Positions 50,268-60,206 are shown, counted from the stretch's first letter. The stretch is DNA of 64,000 nucleotides from Bacillota bacterium (GCA_023439835.1 JAEXUW010000005.1:186001-250000), one strand, 5' to 3'. Program-made: numbers and translations. The notes: a model not told the origin generated them from the sequence alone.

Positions 50268-52559
50268 TTAAATATACTCCTTTATTTTTGTTACAATTAC
50301 AGTAATATCATCTCTATGTGCGGCTTGATTTGTTTCATCAAGGGCATCAATAATTCTATCTGAAATCTCTGTTGATGAGCATTTCCCATACTTTTGAACA
50401 ATGCTTTTTATCATCTCTGTTGAATTGTCGGGAACGCCGTCAGATGTTGTAATTATGATATCCCCTGATTGTAAATTCTCTGTCAATCTAACAGGATTAA
50501 TTTCCTGAAGAATTCCGATCGGCATTGAGCGCACCTCAATTTTTCTTATCTTGTCATTTCTCTGTATATAGGTTGCCGATGCCCCCGCTTTAATAATATT
50601 AAAATTGCCGTTATATAAATTTATCGCGCCTATATCAAGGGTAGTAAAGCTTTCCTCCCAGTTTTTTACTCTCAAAAACGAATTAATAAGTCTTATTGAA
50701 GATGAACAGCCCAGCCCTGCTCTTATCAAGCGTGAAACAAGCTTTGAAGCAAGAAGCGAATCAAGCTGAGCACGTTTTCCACTTCCCATTCCGTCTGAAA
50801 GAACAATGTACGACTGTGAGCTGCTGTCTGAAAAAAGTTCATATGAGTCGCCCGAAATCTCCTTGCTGCTTCCCGCCTGCTGTGCCGCACCTGTTTCAGC
50901 TAAAAGCTGTGGCTTCTCCCAAAGCTCAATGCGTGTAATGCCATCCACTGTGTGTATTTCCGGAAGCTCAAGCTCTCTGTCAACAAGCTCTGAAACCTCC
51001 TGACAAAGCCTTATCGCATTAAATCTGAAGGCACAAGGCAAATATGCTTCTATTTTCATTCCGCCATAATTATTTGTGTAGGCGCATACTGTCACCCTTG
51101 AAACCCCCTGCTTCTCCAGATAAGTAGCGACCTTCCTTGAACAAACGGTGTCCACCGACAAATAGTCACACATCTGTCCGCTCAAAGACGCAAGCATATC
51201 TTCTAGGGTTAAAAACTGCTCAGAAAGCATACCGCGCATATCCTTGAGCTTTTGCTCCTGCTTTTTCTGGCAGACTGTTTCACGGTGAACGAAATTAAAC
51301 TCTTTTTCTAGCAGTTCAGTCCTTTCACACGCTGAAAGCTCAGGCGGAAATTCATCGCTGCCAATGCATCCGTTTTTCTCAAGAACAGCCTGAACCTTAA
51401 AAAAAGCATCGCTTATTACACTGTAATTGTCATCCCAGCAGGATAGCTTGTTCTGACATCCCTCACAGACCTTTCTGCTTACCTTTGTAACAAAATCGTT
51501 AGTAGCCAGCTTTCTCTCCATTGCCGCTGTAACCTCTTCAAGAGCATGCCTGACATCGCACACAGTTTTTGCGGCAAAGTCAAGCTTCTGTCTTGCATTA
51601 TTTGCTATAAAATCGCCTGAGAAAGAGGTGGTTTCAAAGCTTTGAAGAATTTTTATTGATAATGAGGAAGGAATAAGCACAAAAATAATTGTACTTACCG
51701 CAGAATCCATCAGCATATTGAAGCTATCCTGAGTTGCGCCGATTAAAACAACGCTTACAAAGTTCGCCGCCACAAACGAAATCACAAGTGGCGCTGTTCC
51801 AAGCTCAATAAAAAGGCCGGCAATCAGCCCTGCACAGGCTAAAAGCATCGTGCTCCTTCCAAGCGGCTGTGAGCATAGCACCATTCCAAGAGTTGTCATA
51901 GCTCCGCATACTGCACCGCCGACGTGCCTATACTTTTTTGCGGCAAACAAAATTACTATCATTCCAAAAATCCGACCGAAATTGATTCCTATAAGGTCAA
52001 TTGACGCTAACGCCGAAATCAACAGAACATAAAGAGCGCCAAGTGATACTCCGCAAGCCCCTGACACCGGAAAAATTCTTTCATATCTGATTTTTGCACA
52101 AACCTTAATCAAAAAGAAAGTAGCACATCCGCATAAAAGCGACTGAGCTGCGTTCAAAATCATTGCCGCTCCTCCCCCAGACTGAATAAGCTGCATTGCC
52201 GTACCGAAAACAAGCATAAGCACCGCTGCCATCGTGGCAGAGCCAGATGCTGTCATTTTCTTTTTTCCCGTTTCGGCAGATATAAATTTGAGCGCACAAA
52301 TGCATATCATTGCGCATATCTGAGGAAGAGCCTCAAATGCCATTGAATTAAAAAAATAAGCTAAAAGGCTTGATGCCAAAACCACTATACTTCCAACACA
52401 GCTGACACCCGCAGCCAATGAAACATTCAAAGGCGACAATCCGCCCGCTAGAAAAGTACCCGAGGTCAAAAAGCTAAGCAGGCATAATGCCAGAAGGCTT
52501 GTAACCGCATTTGCTGATTTTGCTCTGTTCGTTAATTGAATTGTCCTGTTTTTTTGCAT
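50268..52559 (-). CDS. spoIIE: Stage II sporulation protein E (PP2C phosphatase)
   Basis: A 763-residue phosphatase that dephosphorylates SpoIIAA to activate SigF in the forespore. About ten membrane helices fill the first 300 residues; a central regulatory region has a Cys cluster (VCEGCQNKLSCWDDN); the C-terminal PP2C domain has SGDSYELF, VLSDGMGSGKRA and IITTSDGVPDN metal Asp residues. I prefer ATG 52559 (MQKNRT) after GGTGAT to an ATG 28 codons upstream. It is divergent from ksgA. Confidence 0.92.
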   Translation of the reverse strand: MQKNRTIQLTNRAKSANAVTSLLALCLLSFLTSGTFLAGGLSPLNVSLAAGVSCVGSIVVLASSLLAYFFNSMAFEALPQICAMICICALKFISAETGKKKMTASGSATMAAVLMLVFGTAMQLIQSGGGAAMILNAAQSLLCGCATFFLIKVCAKIRYERIFPVSGACGVSLGALYVLLISALASIDLIGINFGRIFGMIVILFAAKKYRHVGGAVCGAMTTLGMVLCSQPLGRSTMLLACAGLIAGLFIELGTAPLVISFVAANFVSVVLIGATQDSFNMLMDSAVSTIIFVLIPSSLSIKILQSFETTSFSGDFIANNARQKLDFAAKTVCDVRHALEEVTAAMERKLATNDFVTKVSRKVCEGCQNKLSCWDDNYSVISDAFFKVQAVLEKNGCIGSDEFPPELSACERTELLEKEFNFVHRETVCQKKQEQKLKDMRGMLSEQFLTLEDMLASLSGQMCDYLSVDTVCSRKVATYLEKQGVSRVTVCAYTNNYGGMKIEAYLPCAFRFNAIRLCQEVSELVDRELELPEIHTVDGITRIELWEKPQLLAETGAAQQAGSSKEISGDSYELFSDSSSQSYIVLSDGMGSGKRAQLDSLLASKLVSRLIRAGLGCSSSIRLINSFLRVKNWEESFTTLDIGAINLYNGNFNIIKAGASATYIQRNDKIRKIEVRSMPIGILQEINPVRLTENLQSGDIIITTSDGVPDNSTEMIKSIVQKYGKCSSTEISDRIIDALDETNQAAHRDDITVIVTKIKEYI

Positions 52560-52797
52560 TCTTATCACCATTATTTCAGATTTTGTCCTGACAAGCAGGC
52601 TAATGGTAATATTATACAATTTTTTGAAAGTGAATTTTGTCATTTCACGTGGGCGAAAAAAGAGTTAAACAGATTAAAAATATACGCAATAGTATATATC
52701 GGTTACAATATATTTGTTATTGTAAAAAACTGCTTTAACAATCTTTACTTATCAATTAATAGGTGATAAAATAATAAGAAAAGAATACGAGGTATGA

Positions 52798-53667
52798 ATG
52801 AACAATTTATCAAATATCGGCGTAATTAAAGCGCTGTTTGAAAAGCACGGCTTTTCATTTTCAAAAGCACTGGGGCAGAACTTTCTTGTTAATCCATCGG
52901 TATGCCCGAAAATCGCTGAGTTTGGGAATGCAAAAAAAGGCTTTGGAATTATTGAAATCGGCACCGGTATCGGCGTGCTGACAAATGAGCTTGCAAAAAA
53001 TGCGTCAAAGGTCGTTGCAGTAGAAATTGACGCCAGACTAATTCCCGTTTTGAATGAGACACTGAAAGAATACGACAACGTCAAAGTTATTAATGACGAT
53101 ATTATGAAGCTTGACCTTCACAAGCTTATTTCTGAGGAATTCGAGGGGCTTGAGGTTGCGGTATGCGCAAATCTCCCCTATTATATTACCTCACCGATAA
53201 TTATGGGGCTTCTTGAGCAAAGACTTCCGCTTAAAACGGTAACGGTAATGGTTCAGAAGGAGGCTGCTCTTCGTCTTTGCGCGCCAATGCCGAGCAGAGA
53301 TATGGGTGCGGTAACAGTAGCAGTCAGATTTTTTTCAGAGCCTGAAATTCTTTTTAACGTTTCAAGGGGAAGCTTTATGCCCGCACCAAACGTTGACTCC
53401 TGCGTTGTCAGATTTAATATCAGCGAAAAAACACCCGAGGGTGTAACGAATGAAGTTTTTTTCTTTAGGGTTGTTAAAGCAGCTTTTTCTCAAAGAAGAA
53501 AAACTCTTGCAAATTCGGTATCATCCGACGGTTTTTCAAAAGCTATGGTTTTGAAAGCAATCAGCCTGACCGGTCTTGAACCAAACATCCGCCCGGAACA
53601 GCTTTCAATGGATAGCTTTATTGCTTTTTCTGAAAACCTGCTTTGCATTTTCGAAGAGAATAAATAG
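52798..53667 (+). CDS. rsmA: 16S rRNA dimethyladenosine transferase
   Basis: A 289-residue KsgA/RsmA methyltransferase that dimethylates two adenines near the 3' end of 16S rRNA. Motifs: KALGQNFLVN, the SAM loop IIEIGTGIGVLTNELA, VEID, NLPYYIT catalytic loop, and FSQRRKTLANS. A frequent neighbour of spoIIE-type clusters is not implied; it stands alone. Confidence 0.95.
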   Translation: MNNLSNIGVIKALFEKHGFSFSKALGQNFLVNPSVCPKIAEFGNAKKGFGIIEIGTGIGVLTNELAKNASKVVAVEIDARLIPVLNETLKEYDNVKVINDDIMKLDLHKLISEEFEGLEVAVCANLPYYITSPIIMGLLEQRLPLKTVTVMVQKEAALRLCAPMPSRDMGAVTVAVRFFSEPEILFNVSRGSFMPAPNVDSCVVRFNISEKTPEGVTNEVFFFRVVKAAFSQRRKTLANSVSSDGFSKAMVLKAISLTGLEPNIRPEQLSMDSFIAFSENLLCIFEENK

Positions 53668-53808
53668 ATATTATTTTTTTGCTTACTCTTATAGATTACT
53701 TTACGTATTTTGTTTATGGGAAAAATACCCGACAAAACTCAGCACAAAATAACGGGCAGAGCCGCTAGCTAAAGTGTTATCATAGTATCAGACAGACGGA
53801 GGGAAACG

Positions 53809-54669
53809 ATGAACTGGATAGAAAGTATGAGCGACACCATCAGCTATATTGAGAATAATCTGCTCAATGAGCTTACTGTTTCAGATATCGCAAAGCAGGC
53901 GTACATCTCACCATTTTATTTTCAGAAAGCATTTTCTATGCTCTGCGGTTTCACAGTCGGTGAATACATCCGCCTTAGAAGGCTCTCTCTTGCCGGCAGC
54001 GAGCTGGTTTCGACGGATGAAAAAATCATTGATATAGCTTTGAAATACGGCTATGATTCCCCAGACAGCTTCACGAAAGCTTTCACCAGATTTCACGGTG
54101 TCACTCCTTCTGCTGTACGAAAGGACGGAGCAATGATTAAATCCTTTGCTCCCCTAAAAATCAAATTTACTTTGGAGGGCGGTTCTACTATGGATTACAA
54201 AATTGTTGAAAAAGAAGCGTTTACGGTTATGGGCGCATCCAGACTATTCAAGTACGAGGGTGCAAAAATCGAAATCCCGAAGTTTTGGGATGAGCATTTC
54301 AAGACGGGTAAGGGCGAAATAGTATGCGGAATGTTTGGTATTAACATTGATGAGCAAATGGGCGGAAAAGAATTTGAATATCTGATTGCCGACAACTATT
54401 TGCCGTGGAGAGATATCCCAGACGGTTTCGTTGCAAGAACAATACCAAAGCACACTTGGGCGGTTTTCCCCTGCAAAGGGCCGATGCCTAGCTCTATGCA
54501 GGATGTAAACACAAAAATCTTCTCTGAGTGGCTTCCAAACTGTAAGGAATATGAATTCGGTGCGGGCTACTGCATTGAAATGTACAGCCCTGTCAGTGAT
54601 TTTGAAAACGGTCTTTCGGATGAAAACTATTACAGTGAGATTTGGATTCCTGTTAAGAAGAAAGCCTAG
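53809..54669 (+). CDS. AraC-family regulator with GyrI-like effector domain
   Basis: A 286-residue regulator. Residues 1-105 hold two AraC HTH motifs (LTVSDIAKQAYISPFYFQKAF and IDIALKYGYDSPDSFTKAFTRFHG). Residues 125-286 form a GyrI-like small-molecule-binding domain ending SEIWIPVKKK. Such SoxS/Rob-type proteins respond to toxic compounds or drugs. No target gene adjoins it. Confidence 0.88.
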   Translation: MNWIESMSDTISYIENNLLNELTVSDIAKQAYISPFYFQKAFSMLCGFTVGEYIRLRRLSLAGSELVSTDEKIIDIALKYGYDSPDSFTKAFTRFHGVTPSAVRKDGAMIKSFAPLKIKFTLEGGSTMDYKIVEKEAFTVMGASRLFKYEGAKIEIPKFWDEHFKTGKGEIVCGMFGINIDEQMGGKEFEYLIADNYLPWRDIPDGFVARTIPKHTWAVFPCKGPMPSSMQDVNTKIFSEWLPNCKEYEFGAGYCIEMYSPVSDFENGLSDENYYSEIWIPVKKKA

Positions 54670-54678
54670 ATATTTCTC

Positions 54679-54712
54679 AAAGCCTTGCCGCAATAAACCG
54701 GCAGGGCTTTTA
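54679..54712 (+). terminator. Terminator after AraC regulator
   Basis: AAAGCC-T-TGCCG, loop, CGGCA-GGGCTTTT stem-loop with a short T-run directly after the AraC gene. Confidence 0.7.
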
Positions 54713-54808
54713 ATCTGCCTATTTAATTTTTACAAATTTATAGTTTTGTATTGAAAAAAAACAAGCATGCCTTTATAATAAAATAGTATTAGACAAGGAG
54801 GCGTTAAT

Positions 54809-55297
54809 ATGGAAAGACGTGACAAAATCAATTACTACCTTGACATTGCGGAAACTGTTCTTGAAAGAGGAACCTGCCTAAGAAGAAAATTCGGCGCAAT
54901 AATTGTTAAGAATGATGAGATTGTATCTACCGGCTATGTGGGTGCGCCCAGAGGGCGTGCGAACTGCACCGACTTAGGTTATTGTACGAGAGAAAAGCTC
55001 AATGTCCCGAAGGGTCAGAGGTATGAGCTTTGTCGCTCTGTCCATGCGGAGCAAAACGCTATTATTTCCGCATCAAGACGAGATATGATAGGCGCCACAA
55101 TGTATCTAGCCTGTCACGATGCCAAAACCGATGAACTTTATGGGGATGTCGAGCCTTGCGCACTGTGTAAAAGGCTGATAATCAACTCAGGAATTGACAC
55201 TGTTATCGTCAGAAAAACTAAAGATGAATATTTGATTATTCGTGTTTTGGACTGGATAGAAAACGACGAATCAATTAGCGGAACTGAAGGTTATTAA
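54809..55297 (+). CDS. comEB: dCMP deaminase
   Basis: A 162-residue zinc deaminase: HAEQNAI (zinc His and proton-shuttle Glu) and PCALCKRLI (two zinc Cys), with additional Cys/His before (CTDLGYCTREK). It converts dCMP to dUMP for thymidylate synthesis. The family includes ComEB of Bacillus. Confidence 0.9.
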   Translation: MERRDKINYYLDIAETVLERGTCLRRKFGAIIVKNDEIVSTGYVGAPRGRANCTDLGYCTREKLNVPKGQRYELCRSVHAEQNAIISASRRDMIGATMYLACHDAKTDELYGDVEPCALCKRLIINSGIDTVIVRKTKDEYLIIRVLDWIENDESISGTEGY

Positions 55298-55304
55298 TAC
55301 TATT

Positions 55305-55340
55305 AAAAGCACAGCGTTCACTGTGCTTTTATTTTATACA
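55305..55340 (+). terminator. Terminator after dCMP deaminase
   Basis: AAAAGCACAG, 6-nt loop, CTGTGCTTTT followed by ATTTTAT. Confidence 0.75.
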
Positions 55341-55382
55341 AAATTAAGAATGTAATCATGAAAATTTTGTTTATATATTTTC

Positions 55383-55411
55383 TTGACAATCATCGTTATA
55401 TTTGTTACTAT
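55383..55411 (+). promoter_or_regulatory. pflB promoter
   Basis: TTGACA (55383-55388), 17-nt spacer, TACTAT (55406-55411), leaving a leader of about 85 nt before pflB. Confidence 0.65.
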
Positions 55412-55504
55412 ACTATTGTACAATAATAAATATAGTGCTTATATTATTACTCAAACACAATATATAGTGATTGCGACTTGTCTTAACGGAAATGGAGAGC
55501 TGAT

Positions 55505-57718
55505 ATGGATTTTAAAAAGGGAAACTGGTGCAAAGAAATAGACCTTCGTGACTTTATTGTCAGAAACTATACCCCATATGATGGCGACAAGAGCTTTTTG
55601 ACTGAGGCTTCTGAAAAAACTAAGAAGCTGTGGGGAAAAGTGTCCTCATTTATGGAGGAAGAGCGCAAGCGTGGCGGTGTTTATGACATTGACGAAAAAA
55701 CCATATCGACAATTATTTCTCACAAAGCGGGATATATAGATGAAGAGCTTGAAGAAATCGTTGGGCTTCAAACTGACGAGCCTTTAAAGCGTGCGATTAT
55801 GCCCTTTGGCGGAATCAGAACTGTCCACTCCTCACTTGAAGCCTACGGCAGAAAGCTTCCCGATGAGATAGACAATATTTTTAAATACAGAAAAACCCAT
55901 AACGACGGGGTTTTCAGCGTATATACAGACGCCATGAAAAAGGCAAGACACACAGGCATTATAACTGGGCTTCCTGACGCATATGGCCGCGGAAGAATCA
56001 TTGGCGATTACAGGCGTGTTCCGCTTTATGGTGTTGATTTTCTGATTGAGAAGAAAATCAGAGCAAAAAAACTCCACGACTTTGACCCTATGTATGGCGA
56101 TACCGTCAGGGATATTGAAGAGATATCTGAGCAGATTGAAGCGCTAAAAGAGCTTAAAGCAATGGCACAATCATACGGCTTTGATATTTCAAAGCCCGCA
56201 AAAGACACCAAAGAAGCTGTTCAGTGGCTTTATTTTGCATATCTTGCTGCCGTTAAAGAGCAAAACGGTGCCGCAATGTCACTTGGGCGGGTTTCAACCT
56301 TCCTTGACTGTTATGCACAGTCTGACCTTGAAAGCGGAAAATACAGCGAAGCTCAAATTCAAGAGTTTGTTGATCATTTCATTATAAAGCTTCGAATGGT
56401 TAGATTTTTGAGGACACCCGCTTATGATGAGCTTTTTTCAGGTGACCCCACTTGGATTACAGAGGCTCTCGGCGGAATGTGTGATGACGGCAGAACAATG
56501 GTGACAAAAATGACCTTTCGATTTCTCCAGTCGCTTAGAAATCTCGGCCCCGCGCCCGAGCCTAACCTAACTGTATTGTGGAGTGTCAGCCTCCCCGACG
56601 GTTTTAAAAGCTTTGCGTCTGAAATTTCAATTGAAACGTCATCAATACAATATGAAAACGATGATATCATGCGCCCTAAATTCGGGGATGATTATGGAAT
56701 AGCCTGTTGTGTTTCGGCAATGAAAATCGGAAAGCAGATGCAGTTTTTTGGCGCAAGAGCAAATCTGGCAAAGGCACTTTTATATGCCCTCAATAACGGC
56801 AGAGATGAAAAAACAGGCGAACAGCTTGCCCCCATGACTGGTGAGATTTCTGACGGTGCGCTTAACTATGAAGAGGTGCGTGAGAAATACGAAGAAACCT
56901 GCGAATGGCTTACAAAGCTGTATATTAACACGCTTAATATCATCCATTATATGCACGACAAATATGCCTATGAGCGTATTCAGATGGCTCTTCACGATGA
57001 GGAAATTCTCAGAACCTCAGCATGTGGACTAGCCGGACTTTCAGTTGTGGTGGATAGTTTTTCGGCTATGAAATATGCTAAGGTTTTCCCCATTAAAAAT
57101 AATGACGGGCTTATCGTTGATTTTAAAATTGAAGGCGAGTTCCCTCAATTCGGGAACAATGATAAAAGGGTTGACGCAATCGCTTCCGACCTTGTTGAGA
57201 GCTTTATGAAAAGACTTGCCAAAAGAAGAACATATCGAAATTCACGTCCCACTATGTCAATTCTTACGATAACTTCAAACGTGGTTTATGGGAAGAAAAC
57301 CGGCTCAACCCCCGACGGAAGAAAAGCGGGTGAGCCTTTTGCTCCCGGTGCAAATCCTATGCACGGACGTGATAAGAGCGGTTGTGTTGCTTCAATGCTT
57401 TCAGTTTCAAAAATACCTTATGATTATTCTGAGGACGGTATTTCATATACATTTTCAATTGTCCCCTCGGCTTTGGGAAGAGAGGGTGGCGACAGGGTGA
57501 AGAACCTTTCCGACCTTTTAGATGCTTATATGAGCGAAAAAGGCCAGCACATTAACGTCAATGTGCTAAACCGTGACGTTCTCATTGACGCTATGGAGCA
57601 TCCCGAGAAATATCCCCAGCTTACAATACGTGTTTCGGGCTATGCCGTCAACTTCATCAAGCTCCCCCGTGAGCATCAGCTTGACGTAATCAACAGAACC
57701 TTCCACACAAAAATGTAA
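55505..57718 (+). CDS. pflB: Formate C-acetyltransferase (pyruvate formate-lyase)
   Basis: A 737-residue glycyl-radical enzyme splitting pyruvate to acetyl-CoA and formate in fermentation. Active-site C401-C402 are in DYGIACCVSA; the radical glycine G712 is in RVSGYAVNF near the C-terminus. Length is normal. No activating enzyme (pflA) follows, unlike the usual pflBA arrangement; the next gene is galE after a terminator. Confidence 0.95.
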   Translation: MDFKKGNWCKEIDLRDFIVRNYTPYDGDKSFLTEASEKTKKLWGKVSSFMEEERKRGGVYDIDEKTISTIISHKAGYIDEELEEIVGLQTDEPLKRAIMPFGGIRTVHSSLEAYGRKLPDEIDNIFKYRKTHNDGVFSVYTDAMKKARHTGIITGLPDAYGRGRIIGDYRRVPLYGVDFLIEKKIRAKKLHDFDPMYGDTVRDIEEISEQIEALKELKAMAQSYGFDISKPAKDTKEAVQWLYFAYLAAVKEQNGAAMSLGRVSTFLDCYAQSDLESGKYSEAQIQEFVDHFIIKLRMVRFLRTPAYDELFSGDPTWITEALGGMCDDGRTMVTKMTFRFLQSLRNLGPAPEPNLTVLWSVSLPDGFKSFASEISIETSSIQYENDDIMRPKFGDDYGIACCVSAMKIGKQMQFFGARANLAKALLYALNNGRDEKTGEQLAPMTGEISDGALNYEEVREKYEETCEWLTKLYINTLNIIHYMHDKYAYERIQMALHDEEILRTSACGLAGLSVVVDSFSAMKYAKVFPIKNNDGLIVDFKIEGEFPQFGNNDKRVDAIASDLVESFMKRLAKRRTYRNSRPTMSILTITSNVVYGKKTGSTPDGRKAGEPFAPGANPMHGRDKSGCVASMLSVSKIPYDYSEDGISYTFSIVPSALGREGGDRVKNLSDLLDAYMSEKGQHINVNVLNRDVLIDAMEHPEKYPQLTIRVSGYAVNFIKLPREHQLDVINRTFHTKM

Positions 57719-57725
57719 AAATCAT

Positions 57726-57763
57726 GCCTGTGCTAAAAAGCGCAGGCTTTCTCTTGATTTTTT
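57726..57763 (+). terminator. pflB terminator
   Basis: GCCTGTGC (57726-57733), 6-nt loop, GCGCAGGC (57740-57747), followed by TTTCTCTTGATTTTTTT. Confidence 0.75.
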
Positions 57764-57804
57764 TCATTTGCTGTGATATCATACACAACGAAAGGGATGA
57801 TGTA

Positions 57805-58818
57805 ATGCATACTATTCTTGTCACCGGCGGTGCCGGATTTATTGGAAGCCACACAGTGGTTGAGCTTTTAAATTCAGGTTTTGAAGTCATAGTAATGGAT
57901 AATTTCTCAAACTCAAAGCCTGAGGTTTTAGACAGAATCAAGCAAATTACCGGAAAGACCTTCAGCTTTTTCAAAGCAGATATGTGCAACGCCGACGAAG
58001 TGTCAGACGTGTTCAAAAACAGCCCGAAAATTGATGCGGTGATACACTTTGCCGGTTATAAGGCAGTCGGTGAGTCTGTCAATAAGCCCCTTGAATATTA
58101 CAGCAATAATATAACAGGAACGCTTACATTACTTCACACCATGAAAGAATACGGATGCAAGAAAATCGTATTTTCTTCCTCAGCAACCGTCTATGGAATG
58201 AATAATCCCGTACCATATAAAGAGGAGTACCCGACCTCGGCTACAAATCCTTACGGCTACACAAAAGTGATGATAGAGCAGATTCTAATAGATTTATGCA
58301 AGTCTGATGACAGCATCGGCGCAATGCTTTTGCGTTATTTCAATCCAATAGGCGCTCATGAAAGCGGTCTAATCGGTGAGGACCCTAACGGAATTCCGAA
58401 CAATCTTCTTCCCTATGTGGCACAGGTTGCAGCAGGAAAGCTCTCAATCCTGAATATTTACGGAAACGACTATGACACGCCTGACAAGACTGGTGTGCGT
58501 GATTATATTCACGTAGTTGACCTTGCTAAAGGGCATATTTCAGCCTTGAATTATATTCTTGACAAGACAGGGGCTGAGGCTGTCAATCTCGGCACAGGAA
58601 AAGGCTCAAGCGTACTTGATATAGTGGCAGCATTTGAGAAAGCGTCGGGAGTGATAATTAACAGACAGTTTGCACCGAGAAGAGCAGGCGACATCGCTGT
58701 TTGCTATGCCGATACTACAAAAGCTGAAAAGCTTCTTGGCTGGAAAGCCGAATTTGACATTGACCGCATGTGCTCTGACGGCTGGAATTTCACTCAGAAA
58801 AAAGCAAATTTGGAATAG
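57805..58818 (+). CDS. galE: UDP-glucose 4-epimerase
   Basis: A 337-residue SDR enzyme interconverting UDP-glucose and UDP-galactose. NAD loop TGGAGFIGSH at residue 7, FAGYKAVGESV, catalytic Ser in SSSATVYG and Tyr/Lys in YGYTK, and the RRAGDIAVCYAD C-terminal segment. ATG 57805 (AAAGGGATG upstream) is preferred over an earlier start inside the pflB terminator. Confidence 0.95.
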   Translation: MHTILVTGGAGFIGSHTVVELLNSGFEVIVMDNFSNSKPEVLDRIKQITGKTFSFFKADMCNADEVSDVFKNSPKIDAVIHFAGYKAVGESVNKPLEYYSNNITGTLTLLHTMKEYGCKKIVFSSSATVYGMNNPVPYKEEYPTSATNPYGYTKVMIEQILIDLCKSDDSIGAMLLRYFNPIGAHESGLIGEDPNGIPNNLLPYVAQVAAGKLSILNIYGNDYDTPDKTGVRDYIHVVDLAKGHISALNYILDKTGAEAVNLGTGKGSSVLDIVAAFEKASGVIINRQFAPRRAGDIAVCYADTTKAEKLLGWKAEFDIDRMCSDGWNFTQKKANLE

Positions 58819-58845
58819 ATTTTAACTTTACAATGAATATTTTTA

Positions 58846-58874
58846 TTGACATATGTTCCAATAATATGTATAAT
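58846..58874 (+). promoter_or_regulatory. Near-consensus promoter of the EAL gene
   Basis: TTGACA (58846-58851), 17-nt spacer, TATAAT (58869-58874): both boxes are perfect consensus. Predicted start of transcription is about 58881. Confidence 0.85.
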
Positions 58875-58880
58875 GTAATA

Positions 58881-58920
58881 GGACAAGGACGTCTAAGGCG
58901 TCTTTGCCCTTTTCATTTTT
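58881..58920 (+). promoter_or_regulatory. Terminator-like hairpin at the +1 of the EAL transcript
   Basis: GGACAAGGACG (58881-58891) pairs with CGTCTTTGCCC (58899-58909), one mismatch and one G-T, followed by TTTTCATTTTT. It occupies the whole leader of the EAL mRNA up to the ribosome site. It could be an attenuator or a protective 5' stem. Confidence 0.6.
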
Positions 58921-58935
58921 ACATGAGGTGACTCT

Positions 58936-60162
58936 ATGATTGAACGAATTGATTCGAAAATATTCAGCCACACACTGACAAAAAGAGAATTGAGCATTCA
59001 TTATCAGCCGATTGTGAGTGTGAAAAACAAAAGAATAATCGGTGTCGAAGCTCTGACAAGGGCTTATTATAATAATGAATTCATCTCGCCGGAGGCTCTT
59101 TTTTCCTATGCCGTTGAAGTTTCTGAGGGACATATACTCGATGACTTGTGCAGGAGAGAGGCCGTCTCACAGATTCGTGAGCTTGAAACAGAATGCCTTG
59201 TCTTTATTAATTGCGAAGCAAATTATATTGATTATTACATTGAGCACTCAGAAGGCTTTATTGGCTATCTGAAAAATTTAAATATTAATTCAGGCCACAT
59301 AGTAATTGAAATTAATGAAAAGAAATCTAAAAGCATAGAACACATTCAAGCGTTCATTGATATCTTCAGGGCTAACGGTTTTCTAATCGCACTTGATGAC
59401 GTCGGCGCCGGCCACTCAAATCTCAACAGAATTGCTGCCGCTCGTCCTGATATAGTCAAAATTGACCGTCAAACAATAAGCAATATAGACAGCGATTTTT
59501 ATAAGCAGGAAACTGTAAGGGCAATAGTAAATCTTGCAAATCGAATAGGCGCAATCACAATAGCCGAGGGCGTTGAAACCTCTGAAGAAACTGTTGCCTG
59601 CCTTCAGCTTGGAATTGATATTTACCAGGGCTTTTATTTTTCAAAGGCGGTTCCGACAAAAGAGCTTGGCATGATTCAAATTTCAACTCAGCTAAGAAGC
59701 ATTTCAAATCAATATAAAGAAAAGTCAGTTTGTCTGCTTATTGAAAAGCTTAATAAAAAGAACCAGTACAAAAGCGCATTGAACAAGCTAATATCAATGC
59801 TTTTAGAAGATGACTGCGACAACTTTGACTGTGTGCTTCAGAATTTTTTAGACACGAATCCGAATGTTGAATGTGCTTATATTTTAAATATTGAAGGTTG
59901 TCAGGTTACTGATACTGTAATAAAAAAGTGCATTTCAACACGATGCTCACTTCTATTCTCCCCGGGGAAAAGAAATGACTGTCACGATTTAAAATCCTAC
60001 TACTATTCCGCAATTGAAATTGAGCCTGAAATTTTCACAACTCACAAATATATTTCCATAGCAACAGGAAGTCTGTGTGTCACAAACTCAATGGTTTTTT
60101 CTCATCAAAACGGGAAAAAGTACATTGCCTGCGTTGACTATTTCGTCGAAGAAAACGAATAA
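58936..60162 (+). CDS. EAL-domain cyclic-di-GMP phosphodiesterase
   Basis: A 408-residue protein. Residues about 10-245 are an EAL domain with all catalytic motifs: GVEALTR, NCEANY, EINEKK, DDVGAGHSN, DIVKID, AEGVET and QGFYFSKA. It should hydrolyse c-di-GMP. The last ~150 residues have a Cache/PAS-like sensor layout (PNVECAYILN ... IATGSLCVTNSM ... KYIACVDYF) with no membrane helix, so it would sense a cytosolic signal. GAGGTGA precedes the ATG. A near-perfect promoter plus leader hairpin suggests control at the RNA level. Confidence 0.9.
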   Translation: MIERIDSKIFSHTLTKRELSIHYQPIVSVKNKRIIGVEALTRAYYNNEFISPEALFSYAVEVSEGHILDDLCRREAVSQIRELETECLVFINCEANYIDYYIEHSEGFIGYLKNLNINSGHIVIEINEKKSKSIEHIQAFIDIFRANGFLIALDDVGAGHSNLNRIAAARPDIVKIDRQTISNIDSDFYKQETVRAIVNLANRIGAITIAEGVETSEETVACLQLGIDIYQGFYFSKAVPTKELGMIQISTQLRSISNQYKEKSVCLLIEKLNKKNQYKSALNKLISMLLEDDCDNFDCVLQNFLDTNPNVECAYILNIEGCQVTDTVIKKCISTRCSLLFSPGKRNDCHDLKSYYYSAIEIEPEIFTTHKYISIATGSLCVTNSMVFSHQNGKKYIACVDYFVEENE

Positions 60163-60164
60163 AG

Positions 60165-60206
60165 AACAGCCCCGATTTTTTCAAAAGAATCAGGGCTGTT
60201 TTGTTA
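60165..60206. terminator. Convergent terminator between EAL gene and clpC
   Basis: AACAGCCCCGATT pairs with AATCAGGGCTGTT (one mismatch), followed by TTGTTATA on the plus strand; AAAAAAT lies inside the loop. Confidence 0.75.

Noticed and set aside
58881..58920. Cyclic-di-GMP riboswitch before the EAL gene
   Set aside because: The leader is only about 55 nt and is one stem with a T-run; no GEMM-type junction or tetraloop arrangement is present.
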